Part shown: one piece after another, positions 46,135-57,776 of the stretch
Numbering within the stretch: the first letter of the stretch is position 1
Layout of the letters: each line of letters begins with the position of its first letter
NCBI RefSeq assembly: GCF_901000735.1
Contig: NC_081542.1
Coordinates: 26,985,093 to 27,049,092, forward strand
Source of the DNA: Corylus avellana
Taxonomy: Eukaryota > Streptophyta > Magnoliopsida > Fagales > Betulaceae
DNA: 64,000 nt
Direction: 5' to 3'
Position numbers and translations under genes: made by a program
Notes under the pieces: generated by a model
Told to the model about the DNA's origin: nothing
The model's database searches: none
The model's input: the letters and a program-made list of their open reading frames with translations, nothing else

Positions 46135-48612
46135 AATTTTTTTTAAAGATAAAATAACTAGGTAAATTTAAGCTAAAATAACTAGGTAAATTGATTTTTT
46201 TTTTTTTGGTTTACACATTGTTACTACAAAATTAAATCAAAATAACATTTGAATAGGTAAAAAAGAGTGCTATAATTAACTCTACGTTTGAATTTGTTGA
46301 CAAAAATGCTATATGGGCATCGACTTTTTGTAAGGTATTTGAAAAAGTGGCTTCCTTTTTCTCTTTACCTATATATGCCTTCTGTAGTTAGGGGACCTCT
46401 CCCCTACTCTTTAAAAGTTTGACGCCCCTATTTATTAGTAAAGCTTGGAACACTTCCATGACCCGTGATTACATGCATTTGGATGACAATTCTGTCCTCT
46501 ACTTAAACGATCGGCTCCTCCGCGGTTAAAATCAATTGAACAGAATTCATTTCTCGCTTACATATTTACACATATTGCTAAAATAAATTATTATTATTAT
46601 TATTATTATTATTTTTTTTAAAAAAAAAGTTTACGAGATGGGACTTATCTTTCTTTATTTTTTTTTAATTTATTATTATTATTATACTGAATTTGTGCTT
46701 ACCCCTAGGCCTAACATAAAAATTGATTTAATATTTGGTCGGTTGAATCAAGTTCCAAGGAAAGGTGCAAGTGACTTCAGTCCCCCATACATTTGCTTGA
46801 AGAAATTCATAGAATTAAATGAGACAAGGGAATAAAGAAAATAGAGAACAATGATTTTAAGGATAGTTTGGTTTTAGATATTTACCTCTATTATTAGGAT
46901 AGAGCCCTAGCTATATTGATTGATTGATATGATTGATAGGGTAATTCAATACTCATCAAATTCTTAAATTTAGGGTAATCTAAATATACTCTAATCCCTT
47001 CAAATTTAAGATGAAAATTTTTGGAAATTTAAGTTTGAAAAGATATATATATATATACCCATGATTTCTTTGGGGCTTTCTTTTTTTATCTAATTTATAA
47101 ATTTAGGCTAATCTAAAAATACCCAAACATTTTTAAGGTTTGCACACGTTTTAATATTGCCCTAAAAGTTTTGAGAGGACCTTGGTGAGGAGGAGATTGG
47201 ATTTGCCTTCTATATCAACACTCTCATCGCATCGCATGTGGTTTTAAATTCTTCATTAAATCCAATAAATAAAATATTTAAATGAAATGAAAGGTAAATA
47301 GTGGATTCAAAGTTTGAATGCAAGACTTTTACCTTGATACTGTTAAGGTGCAATAGTGTAATTCTATTTACTTTAAAGGCTCTTAGAACATGTCTTACGT
47401 GATACGATTTCAAACATTAAAAAAGACTTTGGCTTTCCTTTACTGAACATGCACCAGTTAGTTTTCAAATAAGATAGTCAAAGGCTCGATCTAACAAATG
47501 CCATATTAAATCATCAATTATTTCAAAAACTTAATTCGACATGTAGCCATCAAACTTCAAAGTCTTCCACTCACTTTTCCATGTGAATGGATAGAAGCAT
47601 AAGTTGAAACATCCATGTCCAAAGAAACTATCAATTGTCACTGAAGTTGGCCAAGCGCATGTGCTTTTTTCTTGGTAGAAAGATGAGAGATGCATTTAAA
47701 GTATCCCATTTTCAAATCCAAATCAACCTAACATCATCCACCAATTTTGATGAAGGTCCAAAGCTTATTGTCTCATGCAATTGTGGTAACAATGGAAAAA
47801 TCTATCGTGGTGTAACACATATTTATTGGGCTACATGGCCTGTCTTCTTGAATTTGTCCCATAATTGAGGGGAATCCTACTTCAATGCTCAAGTTTTCTA
47901 ACTGCATGAATGAAACGTGAGGGAAAATTGCATGTGCACGGCAGCTATAAGTGGTAAAGTCATTATGATCAAATCACTTTTTTGGTCGTGATCATGTTGA
48001 TGCTAGTCAATTGGATAATATGGCATGTTATCGAGTGAGGCTCAATACAGAGTAAAATATTTAATTAAAATTAGAGGTAAATTATAAAAATAATATTTAG
48101 ATTTAAGATTTTTGTTCTGATAATATGATCAATCACTAATTTATCTAAAATTTCGGGTCTTACTTACTGAGAGAAAATTTTATAATATTATTAAATAATT
48201 ATCATTTTTTTTAATATTAGTTTAAACTTTAAAAATAAGTGATGATTTAACATAATTCTCGTTAATATACTTCCTATAATGCAATGAAAACGCTGGCATT
48301 GATTAGGGGTGCAAGTGTACAATTAGCTACATTGAAATTAATGATGAAGAAAATTTAGAAAATTGTGAATTTAAGATTCCTAAAGACATTTATTTATATA
48401 TAAAATTTGATGATGCGCGAGTTGATTGCATGACTAATGTTCTAAAAAAAAAAAAAAAAAAAAAAGCTTGTAAAAGAGACATTGAAAGTAAATTCGGAGA
48501 CTTGTCCATGTCGATACTTCTGAAACCTAAGCTAGAAGGAAAGTAGAGTATGAGAAAGGTGTTCAAAGTGTCTATTTGGAATGGTTGTCTTCTCTTACTT
48601 AGCCTATATGAC
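46135..48612. other. AT-rich spacer, no gene seen
   Basis: ORFs at 46638, 47210 (- strand) and 47635 (77 residues) show no domain I recognise. ATT microsatellites lie near 46588 and 46670; an A tract at about 48447-48465. Confidence 0.5.
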
Positions 48613-48913
48613 TGTTGTTATCGTGTACAACAATAGAGAATAATTTGGAATCGAAAAGAAAGATCAAGAAAGAGTTGAGATACAGATTTTTACGAGGTTC
48701 GGCGAGGTGCCTACGTCTACAGGAGAGTACGGCTATATGTTACTATTCATAATTTAGGGTTACAACATAACATATATATATATATATAGGAAAACCCTAA
48801 TTGTATGGGGTATTTTGGGAACTCTGTTCACTCCGCTCTGTCTACTCGGCTAACCACTAGTATTCTAATATTACTCTCTATGCCTGAGAGAATATGAACA
48901 ACTAGTTCTAACA
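48613..48913 (-). mobile_element. Short solo LTR (~300 bp)
   Basis: On the - strand it starts TGTTAGAACTAGTTGTTC and ends near GATAACAACA, has a TATA region (CCTATATATATATATATG) at about 48775-48792 and the segment GGCACCTCGCCGAACCTCGT downstream, an LTR layout. Flanking pentamers ATGAC and ATAAC match at four of five. No internal domain. Confidence 0.6.
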
Positions 48914-49955
48914 ATAACTCTAGCCATTTTTTATCTGCTAATTAGGCATGATCTTGCTAGGCGTGTCATTTAGTTTCCGTCATCTATTAATGTACGTCCT
49001 TTGTCGGATGTCTCTTGCTGACAAGGCGCGATCCTAGCAAGATAGTGACACCAAATTTTTTGCATCCTATAATTGTTATCAGATATTGTATAGTGCTACA
49101 TGCCTATGCCTATTGGCAAGTTAATCAGTATATGAAATATCAAAAAAGTTTTTTTTTTTTTTTTTTTTGAAAAGGAAATTCGATTAATAATATGGCATGA
49201 ACAAAACAAACTATATATGCATCTATCCTTATACTTTATACTTTTTTGTGCAATAAAAAAATATATCATGCATGATATCTTCAATAATTATATCATACAC
49301 TTTCAAAGTAGAAAAATTAGAAGGGATATAGAATCTAAGCACCCAAATTAACCTCAATAAACATCAAATTCTTGTGATTCAAGTCCAAATGACCTTTTGT
49401 TCTTCTGATAAGCCAAATTGACTAAAATTCTTAGAATCATAATCAAATCTTTCTTTAGTGACTTCCATATATTTGAAAGAAAGTGTATAAAAAAGGGGAA
49501 GAAAGCTTGGGGAAGACGATGCCGATAGGCTAAATATGAAATGATTTAGACCAAATCACTTTCATTTTAAAGCTGTGGTTAAGAATTGCAGCCGAAAACC
49601 AAAAGTTGAGAGTGGAGGACAATACTGTCTCTTTCAAGACCTAATCATTGTCTCAATGAAAGCATGTTTAACTTTTGATATCCAATGAAAACTCATGTAT
49701 GCTATATATTCACACAAATTTCCCTCTTCATGTTCTTGTTCCATTTTTTCTCCTATTATTATTATTATTATTGTTATTATTGTTATTATTATTTATTTAT
49801 TTATTTTCAAATTATTGAGCAAATAGAAAAGTATTTTTATATGGAGAAAGAGCCTTTTTTTTTTTTTTTTTTTTTTTAAGGCATACAAATCTTATATTAC
49901 AATTTATTTCAAAAGCTTAAGCTGACAAGATGAGATAAATTTAATTAATACTTTA
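48914..49955. other. AT-rich spacer, no gene seen
   Basis: T tracts near 49148 and 49857 and an ATT/TTA microsatellite at about 49757-49804. No gene. Confidence 0.5.
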
Positions 49956-50253
49956 AGAGTGTACTTGGGATTGCGATTTCATAGACACACAAAAAGAAAA
50001 AAAGAATAAAAAAAGAGAGAGAGATTTTTAACCAAATAGTAAAAAATGAATTGTTTGGGATTGCGTTTTTAAAAAATTACAAATTGAAAAGGTAGAAAAT
50101 TTGCATTTTTTCAAATCGCAGGTAATGTGGTGTTTTTTTTTGAAAATACAAAATTTAAAAAACAAAACCTACGATTTTGCCAAACGTTTAGTTGTGTTTT
50201 TAAAAATTATATTTTCAAATCGTTATTTTAAAATCGCAAACTCAAACGGACCT
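49956..50253. mobile_element. PIF/Harbinger-like MITE, 298 bp
   Basis: The ends AGAGTGTACTTGGGATTGCG and, inverted, AGGTCCGTTTGAGTTTGCGA are similar to each other and to the MITE at 35044-35276. TTA flanks both sides (49953-49955 and 50254-50256). Non-coding. Confidence 0.65.
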
Positions 50254-50256
50254 TTA

Positions 50257-50460
50257 CATTTCCTCACAAGTGAGCTTAAACTCTCATAGGTGAGATCCAA
50301 CACGTGATTTAGTTGAAATGAGAGGTGAATTAACTAAGACACAGTTCGAACTTAGGACTTCAGCTATGATACAATGTTAATTAAATCACCGCTTATCCCA
50401 AAAGCTTCAACTAATTGGAAGAGATGAATTTAATGGTTTAATCTAATACTTTAGTACGAA
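50257..50460 (-). repeat. tRNA-like B-box repeat fragment
   Basis: The - strand reads AGCTTTTGGGATAAGCGGTG, then ATTGTATCATAGCTGAAG and a B-box-like AAGTTCGAACTGTG, then a CACCTCTCATTTCAACTAAA segment. This arrangement resembles an abundant dispersed repeat of dicot genomes. A second partial copy of its CAAAAGCTT...GATAAATTTAAT end lies at about 49911-49955, so the neighbouring MITE may have jumped into it. Confidence 0.4.
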
Positions 50461-51768
50461 GAAAAAGCATAAGAGAAATGCCTTTAACTTTTTTTTTTTT
50501 TAGTACAATTTAAAATCTTCACAACCTAAACATTATCTATGACACACAAAACCTCTCGAGCTATTTACAAGACAATATGTATGAAATGTCACTGTCCCAA
50601 TCAGTTTTAGATCTACAGCAAAGACCGATAAATCACATCTCTATTTACTGTCAGGTCATTGATTTTCTTGGCAACGCAATCACCTTTGCTACTTCTACCA
50701 TAGTGACAATTCGTCTTTATGCCTGATAACTCCTTTATCATCGGTCTATTGTTTGCTCTCAGAAATGAACCATAAGAAAATAAAAGACCAACCGGAAACC
50801 AATTCTGTTATTCTTAAAGATTCGTGAAAACAAAACCTAAGAAAATGACTAAAACTTTACCCTATAGATCGTTACTAAAAGCAAATCTAGAGAGAAGACA
50901 TTCTTATTTAAAAACAACGAAAATACAACAACAACAACAAAAAAACAACAAAAACCCAACACACTTTCACAAGTTCCACGCACCACCATTGGCCAACCAC
51001 GCGCCGTTAGAAAGCACTCCGAGGACCATTAACACACGCGCCCCGGTCAATCTACGATGGTCGGTGGAAGAGGGAAAATGAGGGGGAATGAGGAAATTAA
51101 GGGGGCGAAGAGGAGGGAATCGTAACTCACTCCTTCCACTCTGCTATGCTCTTTTAGCGTTGCTCTCTCTCTCTAGGGTTTGATGGCTCTAAGTGGGAAT
51201 GCCTTAACCTATATGAAATAGAACCCAAGCTAATAATACATAATTAAGAGTATATTTGACTGATATTCAGGAATAAATTTGGGTAAGCTTTGACTGTAGT
51301 GATGACCAAATATTTGAAGAACAAAATCTGTACCTTATAATTAATCGATCACCAGCATTATTTGTACCTTGTGGGCTTGCTATATATATATACAAAACAA
51401 ATTAACACTTCAATGGGTGCAAGGGTGGTTGACAGAAAGATAGATATCACAAGGAAAAAGAACCAATCAGCTTTAGAATTACATTTATCTCATCTTCTAA
51501 ACTAAGAACCCTAGTACCCATCGATCTACTTCATACTTCAACACAACAATCAACGTGGGGTACGAGAAAATCTTGTCAAGATGATAACAACATTAATATT
51601 CAAACCAAAAAAAATATTAAAAATAAAATAAATAACGACCGACGACCCATGTGATTGAACACCAACTGGATCATGATCTCCATCACCCAGTCGAGGTCAA
51701 TATATCTGGAATTTAATCAAATCTTTTGAAATAAAATTATTGTTTTTTTTTTTTAAAAAAAAAAAAAA
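50461..51768. other. Spacer, no gene seen
   Basis: The ORF at 50824-51081 is Lys/Gln-rich low complexity followed by an unmatched segment. No gene. Confidence 0.5.
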
Positions 51769-52168
51769 CCTTCACAAAACCCCCTTAACTTCCATGCATT
51801 TCGAAAGTAATCTAAAAGTTTAAAAATTCTCAATTAAGAGTATCAAACATTTAATTTCTTTCTATTACCCCATTCTTTATTAAGATTTTCGTTAAATCTT
51901 GTCAAAATTTCTAAAATACTAGTGGTTTTTTAGTATAAAAATTGTAAAGATTTGGGGGTTTATTTTATTATAAAAAAACATTTTTGTAATATTTTATATA
52001 AAAAAAAATGACTATTTTGAAAATTTTGACAAGATTTAACAAAAAAATTTACCATAATTGAGTAATCAAAAAAAATTAAAAGTTTGATACCTTTAATTGA
52101 GAGTTTTTAAACTTTAGTGGTCGTATCAAAACGAGTGAAAATTCAGAGGGATTTTTGAAATTTCCTTA
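51769..52168. repeat. Foldback MITE-like element (~400 bp)
   Basis: Left arm AAAAATTCTCAATTAAGAGT and AAATCTTGTCAAAATTTC pair with right arm CTTTAATTGAGAGTTTTTAA and GAAAATTTTGACAAGATTT. Poly-A tracts border both ends. No coding content. Confidence 0.75.
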
Positions 52169-52363
52169 CCAAAAAAAAAAAAAAAAAAAAATTGAAAAAG
52201 ATATAGAGTTTGAGTAGGTCCCTGAGCTCACCAAATGACCAGCTTGTTGTATGGCCCAATTTTCTCAAATTCAAGGAATGTGTCCTGCAAGTAGATCGCA
52301 TTTTCGCCAAGTAGATCAGAACACACAGGCTGGTGGGTCCTCACTATATATACTGATTGATGA

Positions 52364-52399
<36 letters not shown>

Positions 52400-53887
52400 C
52401 ATCCATATCTTCTTCTTTTTTTCTTTTTTATTTTTGGCAAAAAACCCGTCTAGATTTAAAGTGAATTTTGATACAAGATATTTGTTCTTGGTGAGGTCCA
52501 CTCAATTATACTATGCCATTAATTTTCCTCTTTTTATTTTTTATTTTTTTGGATGGGTAGTATGCCATTAATCCTAGCCTATCATCAAGCATTTGTATAA
52601 ACACTTTGAATCATTTGCGGGTCTTTGGCAACTCAAACAAATTTTAAATTGTTATACAAAATTATTTTGTACACAATTGCTCCGTCAACGATGACTTTTT
52701 TGTGGCCATACTTTCCATAACTTGACCACGACATTTGATTTTGGCACAAGTTAAACTAACTAGGAAAAAAAAAGGATGAAAAAAGGTGTTCATCTTTACA
52801 ATAAATATGTTTGTTTCTTTACAATATGAGGTTGTTCATTGTATGTCGTTGCAAGGGATTTTCGATCATATTTCTATCTTGGGTTTCTTTGCAACCATAA
52901 TGCATCCATTCAATAAAAACAACTTATTTGCAGAAATGACCTTATTCTAATTTGTTTCATGTTTTTGGTTTTTATTCAAGATGAAAAAGGGAAAATACAA
53001 CAAAAGAAAAACACATAAAGGATGGGCAATCCAAACAAAAGCCCTAAACAACCATAAATCAATATGGTAGCACAATAAGAAAGGAATAAAGAACAAGCAA
53101 AAATAGGTCAAATAAATGACTCAGTCCATTAAGAGAAGAGAAGCAACCACAAAGGGCAGTTAACAGAGACAAAGAAAAAGGTTCTGAAAGGGGCGCGGAC
53201 ATCAAAAAACTTTTCAACCTTTCTCGAACCATCATAAAGAGCTTAACAATAGAACAAGCATTGAAAGATGCCCAACAACATGATTTACAAAGCCCAAAAG
53301 ATAAAAAAAATCAATTATGGAGAACCAAAACTGAAAACACTGAAAAAAGACGATAAGTAGACGAGAAGTCCTCGACTCTAACTCATTAATTTTATATTGA
53401 ATTCGTAAGCAGTATAAAAAAATTGTCGGTCATTGTGGGTAATACTCGAATGTTAATCCAAACATATCATCAAGCATTTGTATGGGCACATTGAATCATA
53501 GGGTAAGGTATAGGAGAACAAATTTCAAAGTTAGGGTAATTAATATATAGTGATACGAAATGAGGTGAAGGAAAGTACGTTATCTCATGATCCAACGCGG
53601 TTCCTTGGACTGCATGCTTTACACACATGCTTTGTTCGAATTTATTCCTCCCACTAATAAACGCGTAACATCTTTAAAGCTAATGCCCTTTATATATGCT
53701 TCACTTTCAATATTGTTTAATCACTCATTAAATTAACTTCATATATATATATATATAGAATCTGCACATGGTCACAGGCTTGGCGCGCAACTTTCTATGT
53801 CTTATATACCTACGATAAGAACAAAACAAAAGAAAATAAGAACAAATATATTTGTTATTTTTTTTATTTGAAAAAGTGTTTTCACAT
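52169..53887. other. Spacer with TA microsatellite and a decayed repeat
   Basis: A TA repeat at about 52368-52397. Sequence at about 52980-53340 (GGATGGGCAATCCAAAC, AAATAGGTCAAATAAATG) shares fragments with 4965-5145. No gene. Confidence 0.4.
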
Positions 53888-54345
53888 ACGATAAAAATTA
53901 GGAAAATATCATATATAGTCCGTAAGTTTTCATTTGATTTGAATTTAATTTTTAGGTTTTACATCCAAGTTTAAAATATGTTCTATTTATCACTTTACGG
54001 TCAAATCTATCGGTACTTTATCATCTGTTACAAGTCTCATTTGATACATCATAAACACTCTAATGCAATGCCACCACATTAACAAGTGTTAAGCCATTCA
54101 TATATTAAAAAAAGAAAAAGAAAAAAAGGAGACCTGAAAAAATCTTGGTACATAGAACGTAGACATATACACAAATTTTAAGAATTTTTTTTTTAAAAAA
54201 AACCCACATTAACAAAATACTTCGGTTCTGTTGGCATGTCATTGCATTGAGATGAACATTCACATATGACAAACTGTTAATTTTGATGGTAAAGTGATAG
54301 AAAAACCTATTTTAAACTCGGATAAAACCTAAAGACCTCATTCTT
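53888..54345. repeat. Inverted-repeat element plus a third partial copy
   Basis: AGGTTTTACATCCAAGTTTA with context (about 53950-54030) is the inverse of TATTTTAAACTCGGATAAAA with context (about 54265-54345). A further direct copy of the right arm (CTGTTAACTTTGATGGTAAA) lies at about 54540-54670. Confidence 0.6.
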
Positions 54346-56450
54346 AAATGAGAGCCTCTATTATCATGTCTATTATGATAACACCCATTTTGCAACCTCC
54401 AATTACCATGTGACACATAATCAATTTAAGAAAAATACAAAAAGTAAAAGTGAGAACATCCATATCAAACCAAAATGTAAAAAAAAAAAAAAAAAAACCA
54501 TGGTTAAATTTTGTTACCCCACTCTAATATTGGCATGGCGTTGGCATGGCATTGTATTGAGATTAACGTTGACATGTCCAATGAGATACATATGACAGAT
54601 GATAAACTGTTAACTTTGATGGTAAAGTGATAGAGAAACTTATTTTAAACTTGAATAAAACCTTAACACTAAATATAATTTTTTCCTAAAAATTATAAAA
54701 ACAGTTTTAAATATTTTCGTGTCTTTTAAGTTGTTTAAATTTGCATGTCGATTGCCGACAGCCTGGCAGCTAGTCATTTTGGAATTCAGTCAATATTTCA
54801 ACATGTCTCCATTAGAAACTAATGCATCTGAAAAGGAGAGGAATAGAATCTTTTATATTTGGAGATTGTAACGTGCATGATCGGTATCCTAATTAACTAA
54901 CAAGTGAGAAAAAAAGTCGGAAAACAAAAATAGTTTTATATTTATATTTCGACACAATTTAAAATTGACATACAATGATATAATGATTGATAATTTTTGA
55001 CATAACGTGCAAATTCGATACGAACATAATATAAAATTAGAATTATCTTACATGACCTTAGATTTATACGTTAATACGATCTGAATCTGACACGTGAACA
55101 CGAATTACTACTCATAATATCAAACTATATATAATTAGTTTTCTTGACAAAAATGTTAGCTTAGCAATGGACAAAACAGTAGCTTGGATACATATATAGT
55201 GTTGTTGTTGAATAATACAACTTATAGATCATAAAATTAGGCAACCGGAAGTCAATGAATTCAAGTTAAAGTTAGGTTTAGATTTAGAGTATTTGGAATT
55301 TAGCCCATGTGGTATATCCCCCTTCTTGCTGAAAAAAAAAATACTTGGGTCATGGGTTGATTTGAAATAATAATAATAATAATGATTCACATTAATATTT
55401 TTCACAGTTTTTTTCCATCTCATCCTATAAATTCATTATATCAATTATTGAATTTGTGAACTCATGTGAACGTACCCCACATAAATCTAATAGTGGATTC
55501 ATTTATTAACTATGGAAATAGTTAAAAATAAAATGAATTGTATCATATCATTTTTATAAATAAATAAGGTTGAAAGTTAGGAAAGAAATGGAATTGAAAT
55601 TGCTCCCCCATTTGCAATTTGATTTTTTTTTTTTTAAAAAAAGATAAAAGATAAAAGAAAAAAGAAAAATCTGAATTCCTCCCATAAAATTATCAAAACT
55701 TGTGAAAAAAAAAAAAAAAAAAAAGTTATAGAAATTGCGTTTCCCTCTTGTTGGACAAAAGACAGAAAACCTAGAAAAGTTGGTCAAGATTTTTCACTCT
55801 TTTTGAAAAAAATCATTTCTCTTTTCAAGGGAGTCGGCCATTTGGCACCCAAAAAAAAAAAAAAGAAAAAAAAAGGTCGGCCAAAATATCCCATTCAAGA
55901 ATTATCACCGACCATGGCAACCATGTAATATACACAAAAGAATGATGATTACTAAGAGCAAAAATAATAAATAATAAATAAATAAAGGTTGGTGGAATAT
56001 AATGTCATACACCCATTACCCATATAAACGCACTTTTAGTACTTTGCATGAATCATCAACAGCTAGCCTTTCATTCTATCTCTCTTTCTCTCTCTTCCCC
56101 ATATTTTCTTTTATTTATTTATTTGTTTTTATTTTAGAGTAGAAAGAAAGGGTGGGAGAGAGAGAGAGTTGTGGAAAAAGCGATAGATGTCAAAAAAGCA
56201 ACAGCTCACCGTATAGATTTGTGGGTCCCATCAAATTTCTCAATCTAGATTTCGTCGTCCCCTTTTTGACGGGACAGGTGGGGCTCAGCCCTGCTGGCGT
56301 CAGACCGCATTCCCTCTCAGCCGGCTCCTGCGCCGCGGCTCAGTGCTACACTAGGGACTAGGGTTAGGGTTTTGCTTCCCCTGAATTCAATAAAAATTTA
56401 TTTGATGTTGTATTATTTTGAAAATATTGGTTAATCTAAGCATTTTTATG

Positions 56451-56482
<32 letters not shown>

Positions 56483-56797
56483 CTAAAAAGAATATATCAA
56501 ACAGGAAATAATTAGTGTTATATTTTTTATGATTATTTTCGACCGTGGAACTGAATTAATCCAATCCGTTGATTGATATTGATCGGTTTTAATCAATTTA
56601 GTTAGTGGTTAAGAGTGTTGATCTTATAGTAAAATGTGCTGATATGGTGATAGGAAATAACAATTTGGCTAATTTATTCTGACATGTTGCGTTGAGGGCG
56701 CAAAAGTTGATTCTTTTGTTTACTTTCGGAGCTTTCTACGAGGAGGATGTTGAAATGGTAGTAAGAAGGTATGAGATGGTGAGGAGATATGTTAATC
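54346..56797. other. AT-rich spacer, no gene seen
   Basis: Contains the third arm copy noted above, TAGGG-type repeat fragments (about 54930-55110), A tracts and a GC-rich patch at 56260-56345 whose ORF (56152-56361) shows no known domain. Confidence 0.4.
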
Positions 56798-57776
56798 TTA
56801 AATAATATTAGGATGTTTTAATGTTAGTGTAATGACTAAGGAGTCGCCTTTCAAAATGAAAGGATAGAGGTGAAGAGAGATCGTCAACCTAATTATCACG
56901 AAGGTAGCAAGAGCTTCACTTAGATTTGGATTACAAGAAGGGAGGATGAGAACAATAATTTTTGAGAGTTCTGCTATTTGAATTTCAGAAGACAGCTGTT
57001 TGAGTAGAGAAAAAGCCACAGATGATAGTATCGTAATTTATCCTGAAATTTGGGATCTTAGTAGTGGAATGATTAATGTACCATATCACCTTTCAAAATG
57101 AAATGATAAGAGGTGCAGGGAGACGGTTAGCCTAGCTACCACGAAAGTAGCAAGAACTTCACTTAGATTTGGATCACAAGAACGACTAATGAGAATAATA
57201 ATTTTTGAGAGTTCTGCTATCTAAATTTCAGAAGACAGCTGTTTGAGTAAAGAAAAAGCCATATCGTAATTTATCTTGAAATTTGGGATCTTAGTAGTGG
57301 AATGATTAATGTACCATGTCACCTTTCAAAATGAAAGGATAGAGGTGAAGGGAGACGATTAGCCTAGCTACCACCAAGTAGCAAGAGCTTCACTTAGATT
57401 TGGATTACAAGAAGGATTGATGAGAATAATAATTTTTTAGAGTTCTACTATTTGAATTTTAGAAGACAGCTGTTTGAGCAGAAAAAAAAGCCACATATGA
57501 TAGTATCGTAATTTATCTCGAAATTTGGGATCTCAGTAGTTGAATGATTAATGTACCATGTCACCTTTCAAAATGAAAGGATAGAGGTGAAGGGAGACGA
57601 CTAGCCTAATTACCACGAAAGTAGCAAGAGCTTCACTTAGATTTGGTTCTCAAGAAGGACTGATGAGAATAATAATTTTTGAGAGTTCTGTTATCTGAAT
57701 TTTAGAAGACAGCTGTTTGAGCGGATAAAAAGTCACCTATCATAGTTTCATAATTTATCTTGAAATTTGGGATGGA
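56798..57776 (-). repeat. ~240-bp tandem array, four copies, derived from a LINE RNase H domain
   Basis: The landmark CCTTTCAAAATGAAA recurs near 56847, 57089, 57322 and 57564 (spacing about 242, 233 and 242). On the - strand the best unit reads SEALATFVIIRLTISLHLYP then FILKGDSLVITLTLKHPNI, matching the EA-x-A and EGDS motifs of the RNase H-like domain in plant LINEs. The other copies are interrupted. No unit looks functional. Confidence 0.75.
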
